Source: Verrucomicrobiales bacterium
Lineage (GTDB): Bacteria; Verrucomicrobiota; Verrucomicrobiia; Limisphaerales; Palsa-1400
Assembly (NCBI GenBank): GCA_003138485.1
Contig: PLGF01000166.1
Span: 757-64,756 of the forward strand
DNA length: 64,000 bases
Direction of reading: 5' to 3'
Position numbers and translations under genes: made by a program. Below are positions 27,439 to 37,874 of the stretch, piece by piece. Within the stretch, counting starts at the first letter, position 1, and every line of letters starts with the position of its first letter. The notes beneath the pieces are model-generated. The model searched no databases. It was given only the letters and a program-made list of their open reading frames with translations, and was not told the DNA's origin.

Positions 27439-27922
27439 TCAAATTGAAAAAATAGATCGTCTAACACGAGAAGCGGTGAAGGAAGTATTCCAAAGCATGC
27501 TCAGCATGGAAGTGAACCCCGAGCCGCCCACGCCGCTGCCGGCGGATCCCGCCGGGCAGATAATTGGGTCGGTCGGCTTCATCGGCGAAGCCAACGGGAT
27601 TCTTTATCTTTATGCCGATATGTGCTTCGCCCGCGTCATCACCGGCCGCATGCTGGACATTTCCGAGCCGGAAGTGGACTCAGGGGAAATGGTGACGGAC
27701 GCGATTGGGGAATTGAGCAACATGGTGGCGGGCTACCTGAAGGCGCGGCTGTGCAGCGGCGGGTCCCCCTGCACGCTGACCATTCCCTCGGTGGTTCGCG
27801 GGCAGCAGCTCAGTGTCGAAGGTTCGGCCCAGGTCATTCGAAGAATTATCGGTTTTCGCAACTGCAAACACCACTTATTGGCGGAAGTCCTGTTAAAAGA
27901 TTCCGCCCAAAGAAACTCATGA
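27431..27922 (+). CDS. cheX: CheX-like chemotaxis phosphatase
   Basis: DAIGELSNMVAGYLKARL (ExxxN active site motif) in a ~160 aa protein next to cheB. Confidence 0.85.
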   Translation: MNDQIEKIDRLTREAVKEVFQSMLSMEVNPEPPTPLPADPAGQIIGSVGFIGEANGILYLYADMCFARVITGRMLDISEPEVDSGEMVTDAIGELSNMVAGYLKARLCSGGSPCTLTIPSVVRGQQLSVEGSAQVIRRIIGFRNCKHHLLAEVLLKDSAQRNS

Positions 27923-29043
27923 GTATTAAAATCCTTACAATAGATGATAGTAAAACCATTCGCCTCATCGTGGCGAAGGCTTTCAAACCATTTGATTGCG
28001 TGGTGCTCGAGGCCGAAAACGGCGTCGTCGGCCTGGCCGCGGCCAGCCGCGAAAAGCCCGACCTCATCCTTCTGGACTACACCATGCCCGTCATGGACGG
28101 GTTTGAGGTTCTGGCGCGGCTGCGCTCGGACCCGGACCTCAAATCCACGCCGGTCATCATGCTGACGGCGGAAGCGGGCCGGGACACGGTAATCAGAATC
28201 GCCCAACTGGGCGTGCGTGATTATCTCATAAAGCCATTCAAGGGCGAATTGCTCATCGAGCGGGTCGGTCGCGTGGTCGATTTGAAGCCCAAGGCCGCCG
28301 TCGAGAAAAAGCACAAACGGTTCGACGACCCAATCACCATCCTGGTGGCGGATGACAAACCCGCCATCCTTGCCCAGGTGTGTTCGGGACTGGCCGACAC
28401 GCCCTGGAAGGTCATTAGCGCGGATCAACCCGGCAAGGCGCTGGACTATTGCATGGGGAACGAGGTGGACCTCGTGCTGGCCAGCCTCACGCTGACCAAT
28501 GACGGGGCCTTTATGCTCCTTCAGAGTCTGCGCGGTTACGCGAACACCGCCTCCGTCCCGCTGCTGGGATTGTCCGTGCGCACGGCGACCGCCGACCAGA
28601 CGCGCGCCCAGCAAGCCGGATTCGTGGGCATCATCACCAAACCCATTGAACCTGCGGAACTCAAGGCCAAAATCTGCCGCACGCTCGGCCTGGAAACTTC
28701 CTACAAATACTTCCAGCAACGGGACGGCGCATTGGCGATTACGCTGCCCAAGGAATTCCATCCGGGCCTGGCTCACGAAGTCTCGACGAACCTGGAGAGC
28801 CAACTCATCAGCACCGTGGATGCGGGCGGCGACAAGCTGATCATTGATCTCCAATCGGTGGAATCGGCCACTTTGCCTGTCATTGAACTGATCATTTCGG
28901 TCATTCAGGCGGCCAGCAAGCTCTCGTTGCGTTTCGCCGTGGTCGGTACGGAAGCCACCAAGAACCAGTGCCGCAGTTTTCAGGAAACCGAAACCTGGCC
29001 GTTTGCCGGAAGTTTTGAACAAGCTCTGGCCTTGCTAAAGTGA
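27919..29043 (+). CDS. REC-pseudoREC-STAS-like response regulator
   Basis: REC1 ILTIDDSKTIR..LILLDYTMPVMDG..IKPFKG; REC2 ILVADDKPAIL..LVLASLTLTNDG..TKPIEP (Asp replaced); C-terminal STAS-like GDKLIIDLQSVESATLPVIELI. Confidence 0.85.
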   Translation: MSIKILTIDDSKTIRLIVAKAFKPFDCVVLEAENGVVGLAAASREKPDLILLDYTMPVMDGFEVLARLRSDPDLKSTPVIMLTAEAGRDTVIRIAQLGVRDYLIKPFKGELLIERVGRVVDLKPKAAVEKKHKRFDDPITILVADDKPAILAQVCSGLADTPWKVISADQPGKALDYCMGNEVDLVLASLTLTNDGAFMLLQSLRGYANTASVPLLGLSVRTATADQTRAQQAGFVGIITKPIEPAELKAKICRTLGLETSYKYFQQRDGALAITLPKEFHPGLAHEVSTNLESQLISTVDAGGDKLIIDLQSVESATLPVIELIISVIQAASKLSLRFAVVGTEATKNQCRSFQETETWPFAGSFEQALALLK

Positions 29044-30092
29044 ATACTGAATCCACACTCAACGCCGAATTGGACGCCGCGGCGGATTTCGCCAAGCTGA
29101 CCAAGATGCAAAAGCTGGCGATCTTGCTCCTCATGTTGTCCGAGGAAAATGCGGCTCACATCATGAAGACCCTCGAAGAGCAGGACTTGGAGGAGGTTTC
29201 CTCCGAAATGGTCAAGCTGGGCTGCGTCAGCCAGCAACTGCAGGAGACGGTCTTGCGCGAGTTCTCCGGCGTGGCGGTGGAAGCCGCGGCGGGCATCACG
29301 GGCGGTTCGGCGCGCGCCCGGAGCCTGCTTGAAAAATCCGTCGGCTTGTTCCGCGCCTCCGACATCATCGGACGCCTCTCCCCTCAACGCGCCCCTGTCG
29401 AAGCCATGCAACAAATCGTGGATATGGACACGCGCCATATCTTCAGCCTCATCCGCAATGAGCAACTGCAAACCATTGTCCTGGTCACCAGCTACCTGAA
29501 CCAGGAAAAAGCCTCGCAGCTCCTGTCCATGTTCCGCGACCAACAGCGCGAGCAAATCATTGAACGCCTGGCCACCATGATGCCAACCTCGGTCCAAGTC
29601 GTGGAGAATGTGGCCGAAATGCTCCAGAGCAAATTCGGCAAGAACCGCACCCGGACCCTCAACCAGACCGGCGGAGTCAAGGTGGCCGCCCAAGTGCTTA
29701 ACAGCATGTCGGAGAACCTCAGCAAATCCATTCTCATGTCCATCTCCGAGCGCAACGCCGATCTGGGCGAGGCCATCCTCAAGAAAATGTTCACTTTCGA
29801 CGAGTTGGAGCGCCTGGATACCAAGACGCTTCAAATCATCCTGCAAAACGTCGATACACGCATGCTGGCCGTCGCCCTCAAGTCCGCTCCGGAGAAACTC
29901 AAGAAGACTCTGCTCTCTTGCATCTCCAAACGCGCCGCGGAAAACCTCGTTGAAGAAATCACATTCATGGGGCCTCTCCGCCTCAAGGAAATCGACGGCG
30001 CCAGAGCGCAAATCCTGGAAACCGTCCGGCGGCTGGAAGCGGATGGCGACATCAGCCTTGATGAACTTCGCCATAAACCCCGCTATTCATGA
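29040..30092 (+). CDS. fliG: Flagellar motor switch protein FliG
   Basis: KLAILLLMLSEENAAHIMKTLEEQDLEEV, SILMSISERNADLGEAILKKMFTFDELERLD; GTG start overlaps upstream stop. Confidence 0.93.
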   Translation: MNTESTLNAELDAAADFAKLTKMQKLAILLLMLSEENAAHIMKTLEEQDLEEVSSEMVKLGCVSQQLQETVLREFSGVAVEAAAGITGGSARARSLLEKSVGLFRASDIIGRLSPQRAPVEAMQQIVDMDTRHIFSLIRNEQLQTIVLVTSYLNQEKASQLLSMFRDQQREQIIERLATMMPTSVQVVENVAEMLQSKFGKNRTRTLNQTGGVKVAAQVLNSMSENLSKSILMSISERNADLGEAILKKMFTFDELERLDTKTLQIILQNVDTRMLAVALKSAPEKLKKTLLSCISKRAAENLVEEITFMGPLRLKEIDGARAQILETVRRLEADGDISLDELRHKPRYS

Positions 30093-30110
30093 TATTGCCG
30101 CCCAACTCCT

Positions 30111-31160
30111 ATGAGCGAATCAATTGATACAACAGCGCCGGAGGCGGCCACCTCCGCCCCGGGGTCGAGCGACATCGTTTCGCAATCCGAAATCGAGCGC
30201 CTGTTGGCGCAGGTCGAGAGCGCCGACTCCTCTTCTGGTCAGGCCGCCAATCCGCAAGCCCCCCAGGCCACAACCGGGCACGATCTGGTCCGGCGGCATG
30301 AATTCCCCAATCTCACCTGCTTTACCGCAACGGAAATGCGCCGGCTGCGATTGCGCCACGAGGATTTCATCGGTCTTCTGGCCGCCCAGCTTTCGATCCA
30401 CCTCGGGCTTGAAGTGGGTGTGCAGATGTCAAAAATGGAAGCCATGCCGTTTCAGAAATTTGTTGACGGGCTTTCCAACCCGGCCTACCTGACGCTTCTC
30501 AGACTGCAACCCCTTCCCGAGATTTGCCTCCTGGACATCCCGCCCCGGTTGGGCCTGTGCATGGTGGACAGGGAATTGGGTGGGCCGGGCCGGCCGCAGG
30601 ACGAGTCGCGCCAGATCGGCAAAATCGAAGCCCGTCTGCTCTCCCGTCTGGTGGACCTGATCGTGCAGCAATGGTGCGGCATCTGGAACGACCTTCTGGA
30701 AATTCGACCCACTGTCCTGGGCACTGAGACCAACAGCCGCTTCGTCGCCACTTCGGCTCCGGCCGCCATCATGCTCGTCGTTGGAGCGGAGGTGCGCCTG
30801 GGGGAAACAGTCGAATCCATTCAATTCGCCTTTCCCCAGCCCATGCTCGAACCTCTGACTGTCAAGCTCAACGCCGCGTCCATCGGCGGGCCCAAACCCG
30901 ACGCCGCCGCCAAGACCGCGCCGCCGAAATGGAGTCCTCATTTTGACGATCTGCGAATCCTGGTCAGGGCGGAGCTGCCCGAAATGCAACTTCCCGCCGG
31001 CGAAGTGGCGGCCCTCAAGCCCGGTGACGTTTTGACCCTCTCGCCCGATTGCATGAGCCAGGTGCGGTTGCGCCTCGCCAACCATCCCGGATTCATCGGC
31101 AACCTGGGCCTCACCGACCAGCGGCGCGCCGTAAAAATCGAGAAACCGTGCCCGGATTGA
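30111..31160 (+). CDS. fliM: Flagellar motor switch protein FliM
   Basis: N-terminal CheY-binding-like VSQSEIERLLAQ; FliM core LGGPGRP..IGKIEARLLSRLVDLIVQQW; C-terminal SpoA-like domain. Confidence 0.9.
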   Translation: MSESIDTTAPEAATSAPGSSDIVSQSEIERLLAQVESADSSSGQAANPQAPQATTGHDLVRRHEFPNLTCFTATEMRRLRLRHEDFIGLLAAQLSIHLGLEVGVQMSKMEAMPFQKFVDGLSNPAYLTLLRLQPLPEICLLDIPPRLGLCMVDRELGGPGRPQDESRQIGKIEARLLSRLVDLIVQQWCGIWNDLLEIRPTVLGTETNSRFVATSAPAAIMLVVGAEVRLGETVESIQFAFPQPMLEPLTVKLNAASIGGPKPDAAAKTAPPKWSPHFDDLRILVRAELPEMQLPAGEVAALKPGDVLTLSPDCMSQVRLRLANHPGFIGNLGLTDQRRAVKIEKPCPD

Positions 31161-31494
31161 CGGCGGGGCCGTCCCATCCCCTGCCCCCTCGGCCTTCCAA
31201 GAAGCTCACAAGGTCCGGCAACGGGTATCCCCTGGGGGGAAATTACTCGCCTCATGGTTGGCATTGGATACGCAACACCATCCTGTTCGTCCTTTGAATT
31301 CTGTCATCAACCCGTTCTCCGCGAGTTTGCGCCTCAATCCGTAAGCGGCTAGGCGCCTTTGTTGAGCAACTCAAGACAGGCGGCGCAGCAGCACCGCCCT
31401 ACCGACGGCGTGAAGATTCTTGTCATGCGCCCGGTTGGAGGCCCGCGGAACAAAGTACTGGCCACGGGCGCCGGACTTGGCTTAAAGTGCGCGG

Positions 31495-33861
31495 ATGCTT
31501 GACCTGAAGAACTTTATCCGGCGGTTTATCCCTGTCGTGGCGCTCGTGGCTTGCCCGGCCGGGCTGTTGGCGGCCGAACCCCAGTTAACCGGCAGCACGG
31601 CGGCGCCCGACGCCCCCTTGAGCCTGTGGTACCGCAAGCCGGCGGCGCGATGGCAGGAGGCGCTGCCGGTCGGCAACGGCCGAATCGGCGCGATGGTTTT
31701 TGGCGGCATCAACCGCGAGCGGCTCCAGTTGAATGAGGACACACTCTGGGCGGGGGGACCGTACGATCCGGTCAATCCGCAGGCTCGGGAGGCGCTTCCG
31801 CAAGTCCGCCAGTTGGTTTTCGATGGCAAATATCGCGAAGCTTCAAGGCTGATCAGCGCAAAAGTGATGTCCAAGCCTCTGGGCCAGATGCCATACGAAA
31901 CGGCGGGCGACTTGATTCTCACGATTCCCGAATTGGCTTCCGTCGAAAATTACCGGCGCGACCTCAACTTGGACACGGCTGTGGCCACCACCGAGTACAC
32001 GGCCAATGGCACGCGGTTTTCGCGGCAAGTCTTCGCCAGCCCTGTCAACCAAGTCATCGTGGTCCGCCTCACGGCCGACAAGAAGGGCGCGATTTCATTT
32101 ACCGCCGGATTGCAGACGCCCCAAAAGGCCGCCGTTGAAACCGAATCGGGAAACGTGCTGGCGATGCGCGGCGTCAACGCGAATGCCCAGGGAATCCCGG
32201 GCGCCCTCAAATTCCAGGTGCGCGCCAAGGTGCTGGCTGAGGGCGGAACCATCGACACCACGTCCAATTCGGTCGCTGTCGTCAATGCGGATTCGGCTAC
32301 CATTCTGATCGCGGCTGCGACGAGCTACAAAGATTTTCAGAACACCAACGGAGATCCGGAAGCCATTGTCAAAGCCCAAATCGCAGCCGCCCAAACCAAG
32401 TCGTTCGATGCTCTGCTGGCGGCCAACATCCGGGAACATCAGCGGCTGTTCCGGCGCGTATCCGTCGATCTGGGCGCCAGCGATGCCATGCGCCTGCCGA
32501 CGAACGAGCGGATTGAGAATTTTCACAACGGGCAAGACCCGCAGTTTGCCGCGCTATACTTTCAATTCGGACGCTACCTGCTGATCAGTTGTTCGCGTCC
32601 GGGCGGCCAGCCGGCAAACCTGCAAGGCCTGTGGAATGACAGTCTGAAGCCGCCGTGGGACAGCAAATATACGATCAACATCAACACCGAGATGAACTAT
32701 TGGCCGGCGGAGTCGTGCAATTTGGGGGAGTGCGTGGAACCGCTTGCGGCCATGGTGCATGATCTCTCCGTAACCGGCGCGCGCACGGCGAAGGAAATGT
32801 ACGGCGTCGGCGGCTGGGTGGCTCATCACAACACCGATCTGTGGCGGGCTACCGGACCCATCGACGGGCCGGAATGGGGAATGTGGCCCAGCGGTGGCGC
32901 GTGGTTGTGCCTGCCATTGTGGGACCATTATCAATTTAGCGGCGACAAGGGTTATCTAAAGAAAATTTATCCGCTGATGCGCGGCGCGGCCCAGTTCTTC
33001 CTCGAAACGTTGGTGGAAGAGCCGAAACACAAGTGGCTCGTCACCAATCCGTCCATATCACCGGAAAACCAGCATCCCTTTGGGTCCGCGGTCTGCGCCG
33101 GTCCGACCATGGATTCTGAGATCATACGGGATCTGTTTTCCAATTGCATCGAGGCGTCGGAAATCCTCGGCACAGACGCCGAATTTCGGAAACAACTCGG
33201 CGCGGCCCGGGCGCGGCTGGCGCCCGATCAAATTGGAGGCAACGGGCAACTGCAGGAATGGCTGGAGGACTGGGACGCCAAAGCGCCGGAGCAACAACAC
33301 CGTCACATTTCCCACCTGTACGGCTTGTTCCCGAGCGCGCAGATCACGCCGCGAGGCACTCCCGATCTGGCCAACGCCGCCAAGGTCACGCTGAACACCC
33401 GCGGGGACATCACGACTGGATGGGCCATCGCCTGGCGCATCAACTGTTGGGCGCGGCTGCACGACGGCGACCGGGCGTACAGCATTCTGAACCACTTGTT
33501 CGATCCGACGCGGACTTATCCCAACATGTTCGACGCGCACCCGCCATTTCAAATTGACGGCAACTTCGGGGGAACGTCCGCGATTGCCGAAATGCTGCTG
33601 CAAAGCCAGACCGGCGAGATCGACTTGCTGCCCGCGCTTCCGGGCGCCTGGCCCGCCGGCCACGTCACGGGTTTGCGGGCGCGCGGCGGTTTTGAAATCG
33701 AAATTGCCTGGAATGGCGGAAAACTGACAAGTGTCAACATCCAATCGGTCGGGGGCCGCAAGGCGGTTGTCCGGTATGGCAGCCACACGGCGGAAGTCAA
33801 ACTAAAGGCCGGCAAGGCGGTTCGATTGAACTCCGAACTTCAAGCCGCCGCAAAATCTTAG
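31495..33861 (+). CDS. Glycoside hydrolase family 95 (alpha-L-fucosidase/galactosidase)
   Basis: [75 protein letters not shown]. Confidence 0.93.
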   Translation: MLDLKNFIRRFIPVVALVACPAGLLAAEPQLTGSTAAPDAPLSLWYRKPAARWQEALPVGNGRIGAMVFGGINRERLQLNEDTLWAGGPYDPVNPQAREALPQVRQLVFDGKYREASRLISAKVMSKPLGQMPYETAGDLILTIPELASVENYRRDLNLDTAVATTEYTANGTRFSRQVFASPVNQVIVVRLTADKKGAISFTAGLQTPQKAAVETESGNVLAMRGVNANAQGIPGALKFQVRAKVLAEGGTIDTTSNSVAVVNADSATILIAAATSYKDFQNTNGDPEAIVKAQIAAAQTKSFDALLAANIREHQRLFRRVSVDLGASDAMRLPTNERIENFHNGQDPQFAALYFQFGRYLLISCSRPGGQPANLQGLWNDSLKPPWDSKYTININTEMNYWPAESCNLGECVEPLAAMVHDLSVTGARTAKEMYGVGGWVAHHNTDLWRATGPIDGPEWGMWPSGGAWLCLPLWDHYQFSGDKGYLKKIYPLMRGAAQFFLETLVEEPKHKWLVTNPSISPENQHPFGSAVCAGPTMDSEIIRDLFSNCIEASEILGTDAEFRKQLGAARARLAPDQIGGNGQLQEWLEDWDAKAPEQQHRHISHLYGLFPSAQITPRGTPDLANAAKVTLNTRGDITTGWAIAWRINCWARLHDGDRAYSILNHLFDPTRTYPNMFDAHPPFQIDGNFGGTSAIAEMLLQSQTGEIDLLPALPGAWPAGHVTGLRARGGFEIEIAWNGGKLTSVNIQSVGGRKAVVRYGSHTAEVKLKAGKAVRLNSELQAAAKS

Positions 33862-33879
33862 CAGCGCCACCACAATACC

Positions 33880-35832
33880 ATGAATAAACTTACGTCAGTT
33901 ACTCTTTGGGCCATGACCGCCGGCTGCTGCCTGGCGGCCGAGCCGACCTTCACGGTTGACGCGACCGGTCCCCTCGCCAAAGTCAGCCCCATGTTCTACG
34001 GACTGATGACTGAGGAAATCAATCATTCCTATGATGGCGGATTGTATGCCGAGTTGGTCCGCAACCGGGCCTTTCTGGACGACAAAACCGCCGCGGAAGC
34101 TTGGTCCGTGGTAAACGAAAATGGGGGCGAGGCCAGCATGGCTCTCGATCCGACCAATGGCCCCAACGATCAGCTCACGGCGAGCCTGCGGCTCAACGTG
34201 ACCCGGGCCGGGAAGGACCAGCCGGCCGGAGTGGCCAACAGCGGCTACTGGGGGATTCCGGTGCTGCCGCACACCCGTTACCACGCTTCGCTGTTGGCCA
34301 GGGCCGAGCCGGGCTTCACCGGCCCGCTCATCGTGTCCATTGTCAGCGAAGACGGGCAAACGGTCTATGCGTCTGGAAAGGTCTCAGGGCTGACGGCACA
34401 GTGGGGGAAATTCGATCTAAGCCTCAAGACGGGCCGCCTCACCGCGACCACCAAGGCGCGTTTTCAAATCACGCTCGAACAGCCCGGAACGGTCTGGCTG
34501 GGGTTTGTGTCGCTGTTCCCGCCGACCTGGAACGGACGTCCCAACGGCCTGCGGAAGGACCTGATGCAAATGCTGGTGGATATGAATCCCAAGTTCCTGC
34601 GCTTTCCCGGCGGCAACTATGTCGAAGGGGATACTATTGACACTCGATTTGATTGGAAGAAAACCATCGGCCCGATCGAACAGCGACATGGCCACCTCTG
34701 TCCGTGGGGTTATCGTTCCACCGATGGCTTGGGGCTTTTGGAGTTTCTGGAGTGGTGCGAAGATATGAAGGCCGAGCCGGTGCTGGCGGTGTATGCCGGC
34801 TATTCGCTCAAAGGCGCGCACGTCAATCCCGGCCCGGACCTCGCCCCGCTCGTGCAGGAGGCGCTTGAAGAAATTCAATACGTCAGCGGAGCCGCCGACA
34901 CGACTTGGGGCGCCCGGCGCGCCGCGGACGGACATCCGGCGCCCTTCAAGTTGCAGTACGTCGAGGTTGGCAACGAGGACTGGTTCGACCGATCGGGGAG
35001 CTATGACGCCCGCTTTGCCCAGTTTTACGACGCCATCAAGGCGCATTACCCGCAGCTCAAGGTCATTTCCACCATCGGCAACGATCAGCCGGAAACCGCG
35101 CGAGTCCACAGCCGCAAGCCCGACATGACCGACGAGCATTACTACAACGCCACCGATGAGTTCCTCCGGATGGCGCCGGAGTACGCCCGGAACTATGACC
35201 GCGGCGGGCCGGAGATATTCGTCGGCGAGTGGGCCGCGCACGAGGACGCGAAGATCAAGCCGTGGGAGCCCGCGGCCCGGCAGCAGCCGCCGACGCCTTC
35301 GCTGAAAGCCGCGCTTGGCGACGCGGTCTTCATGGCCGCCATGGAGCGAAACGCCGATCTTATCAAAATGCAATGCTATGCGCCATTGCTGGTCAACGTG
35401 AACCCGGGGGCGCGCCAATGGCGTCCGGACCTGATCGGCTATGACGCGATTTCCACCTACGGTTCCCCAAGCTATTACGCGATTCAGATGTTCAGCCGAA
35501 ACTTCGGAGACCAGGTCCTCCCGGTGCGGGCGGCGGAGACGTCCGTCCAGGGCGCGGCGACGCGGGACAGCCGCACGGGCGAGATTTTCATCAAGCTTGT
35601 AAACCCGAACCCGGCTTCAGAACCGCTGCGCCTGAGCCTCAAAGGCATTGCGAAGCTCTCCGCCAAAGCCAGCACGATCACCCTGGCCGGAGATCCGGAG
35701 GACTCCAACTTGATTCTGGAACCAGGAAAGGTTGTCCCGGTCAACTCGACTTTGAGCCAGGTGAAGCCCGATTTCATTTACACGCTGCCGCCCAACAGCG
35801 TTGTGGTGCTCAAGCTGAAGGGGCGGCCGTGA
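33880..35832 (+). CDS. GH51 alpha-L-arabinofuranosidase
   Basis: PMFYGLMTEEINHSYDGGLYAELVRNRAF; FLRFPGGNYVEGDTIDTRFDWKKTIGPIEQR; YVEVGNEDW. Confidence 0.93.
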   Translation: MNKLTSVTLWAMTAGCCLAAEPTFTVDATGPLAKVSPMFYGLMTEEINHSYDGGLYAELVRNRAFLDDKTAAEAWSVVNENGGEASMALDPTNGPNDQLTASLRLNVTRAGKDQPAGVANSGYWGIPVLPHTRYHASLLARAEPGFTGPLIVSIVSEDGQTVYASGKVSGLTAQWGKFDLSLKTGRLTATTKARFQITLEQPGTVWLGFVSLFPPTWNGRPNGLRKDLMQMLVDMNPKFLRFPGGNYVEGDTIDTRFDWKKTIGPIEQRHGHLCPWGYRSTDGLGLLEFLEWCEDMKAEPVLAVYAGYSLKGAHVNPGPDLAPLVQEALEEIQYVSGAADTTWGARRAADGHPAPFKLQYVEVGNEDWFDRSGSYDARFAQFYDAIKAHYPQLKVISTIGNDQPETARVHSRKPDMTDEHYYNATDEFLRMAPEYARNYDRGGPEIFVGEWAAHEDAKIKPWEPAARQQPPTPSLKAALGDAVFMAAMERNADLIKMQCYAPLLVNVNPGARQWRPDLIGYDAISTYGSPSYYAIQMFSRNFGDQVLPVRAAETSVQGAATRDSRTGEIFIKLVNPNPASEPLRLSLKGIAKLSAKASTITLAGDPEDSNLILEPGKVVPVNSTLSQVKPDFIYTLPPNSVVVLKLKGRP

Positions 35833-35843
35833 GAAACCCATAA

Positions 35844-37094
35844 TTACTCATAGCGCAAAGCGTCAATCGGGTTCAGGGCGGCGGCTTTTCGGGCCGGATA
35901 GAAACCGAAGAAGACACCGATCGCGAAGCTGACGCAGAACGCGAGAATGATTGAATTGGTGGATACGACGGGTTTGAAATCAAGAATCATCCCGATGAGT
36001 TTGGACGCGCCCAGGCCGGCCATTACGCCGATGAGACCGCCCAAGAGGCTGAGGGTTATGGCTTCGATGAGAAACTGGAGTTCGATGGCGGAGGGTTGAG
36101 CGCCGACCGCGATGCGAATGCCGATCTCGCGGGTGCGTTCGGTGACGCTGACCAGCATGATGTTCATGATGCCGATGCCGCCGACCAGAAGGGAAATGCC
36201 CGCGATGGCTCCAAGGAGGAGAGTAATGATTTTGGAAATCGAGCCGACAGTGTCGGCAATTTCTTTTTGGTTGAAGATATTGAAGTCATCTTCGAGATTG
36301 CCGGCAAGACGGTGGCGCTGGCGAAGGAGGCTGGTGATTTGCTGCTGGGCGACTTCCATGCGCGCGGCGCTGACGATCTGGAGATTGACTGAGCGGAGGT
36401 ATTTCTCACCGGTGATGCGTTTCATGGCGGTGGTGTAAGGGATGATTATGCGGTCGTCCTGGTTCTGGCCCCCCATGCCCGCGCCTTTGCTTTCGAGCAG
36501 ACCGATGATGACAAAGGGGATGTTCTTAATGCGGATGGACTGGCCAACGGGATCGAGCGGACCGAAGAGTTCATTGGCCGTCTTCGAGCCGATCACCGCC
36601 ACCTTTGCCGAGGTGCGAATGTCGCGCTCCGCGAACATCGCGCCGGAGGCCAGCTTCCAGTCCCGGATCTTCAAGTAGTCGGGAGATTCGCCGGTGATGG
36701 TCGTGGACCAATTGCGCCCGTTGGCAATGGCTTGGGCGGACGCGCTGACTTCCGGGCTGACAGCCGCCACGTCCGTCACTTCGCGACCGATTGCATCCGC
36801 GTCGGCCAGAGTGATGGTGCTGGCGCTGCCCAATCCCGAGTTGACGCCGCCGGTGCGGCGGCTGCCGGCAAAAACGGTCAGCAGGTTTTGGCCCAGAGCG
36901 GCGACCTGGGATTCGATGCGGGCTTGCGCGCCGTTGCCCACAGCCACCATGGCCACAACCGAGGCGACACCGATGATAATGCCCAAGGCGGTCAGGGTGG
37001 AGCGCATCTTGTTCCGGCGCAGTGCGCGCAGGGCGATGAGCGCGGTGAGCAAGGTCCGGAGCAGAAAGGATTGGAGATAGCGCAGGAGGATCAT
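35844..37094 (-). CDS. MacB-type ABC transporter permease
   Basis: ALRALRRNKMRSTLTALGIIIGVASVVAMVAVGNGA; IGIMNIMLVSVTERTREIGIR. Confidence 0.93.
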   Translation of the reverse strand: MILLRYLQSFLLRTLLTALIALRALRRNKMRSTLTALGIIIGVASVVAMVAVGNGAQARIESQVAALGQNLLTVFAGSRRTGGVNSGLGSASTITLADADAIGREVTDVAAVSPEVSASAQAIANGRNWSTTITGESPDYLKIRDWKLASGAMFAERDIRTSAKVAVIGSKTANELFGPLDPVGQSIRIKNIPFVIIGLLESKGAGMGGQNQDDRIIIPYTTAMKRITGEKYLRSVNLQIVSAARMEVAQQQITSLLRQRHRLAGNLEDDFNIFNQKEIADTVGSISKIITLLLGAIAGISLLVGGIGIMNIMLVSVTERTREIGIRIAVGAQPSAIELQFLIEAITLSLLGGLIGVMAGLGASKLIGMILDFKPVVSTNSIILAFCVSFAIGVFFGFYPARKAAALNPIDALRYE

Positions 37095-37097
37095 GAT

Positions 37098-37874
37098 TCA
37101 GGCGAGCCTGGCCTTTTGCTCAGCTTTGTCGAGCGCGGCGAGTTCTTGTTGGGCCAGACGTCGGTTTTCGTTACGCGTATCGCTGATCACGACGCCGTCA
37201 CGCATGACAACGATGCGTTTGCAGTAAGCGGCAATGTCCAATTCGTGCGTGACCATCATGATAGTGATGCCGGAGTCATTGAGAGTCTGAAACAGCCCCA
37301 TGATCTCCATGCTCGTGCGACTATCCAGATTGCCCGTCGGTTCATCAGCCAGAACCAGTTCGGGTTGGTTGACCAAGGCGCGGGCGATGGCGATGCGCTG
37401 CTGCTGTCCTCCGGATAGCTGGTTGGGATGATGTCCGCCGCGCTCCGCGAGTCCGACTTGCCGGAGGGCTTCAAGGGCGCGGCGGTGACGCACCCGCAAG
37501 GAGATAAGCGGATCGGTATAGAACATGGGCAACTCGACGTTTTCCAGTGCCGAGGTGCGAGACAGGAGGTTGAAGCTTTGGAAGACGAATCCGAGCTTGC
37601 GGTTGCGTAATCTTGCCAGTTCCTTGCGGTTCAGTCCCGCGACGGCCGTCCCGTTGAGCGAGTAACTTCCGCCCGTGGGCTGGTCCAGACAGCCCAGGAC
37701 GTTCATAAGGGTGGATTTTCCCGAACCGCTCGCGCCCATGATGGCCAAGAACTCACCGCGCCGGACCTCAAGAGTGACGCCGCGCACGGCTTTCACATCA
37801 ACGTCGCCCGTCTTGTAGGTCTTGACGAGGTCGTGGAGCTCAATGAGCGCCGCGCTGGCGTTCTGTAAGCTCAT
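37098..37874 (-). CDS. MacB-type ABC transporter ATP-binding protein
   Basis: [44 protein letters not shown]. Confidence 0.95.
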   Translation of the reverse strand: MSLQNASAALIELHDLVKTYKTGDVDVKAVRGVTLEVRRGEFLAIMGASGSGKSTLMNVLGCLDQPTGGSYSLNGTAVAGLNRKELARLRNRKLGFVFQSFNLLSRTSALENVELPMFYTDPLISLRVRHRRALEALRQVGLAERGGHHPNQLSGGQQQRIAIARALVNQPELVLADEPTGNLDSRTSMEIMGLFQTLNDSGITIMMVTHELDIAAYCKRIVVMRDGVVISDTRNENRRLAQQELAALDKAEQKARLA

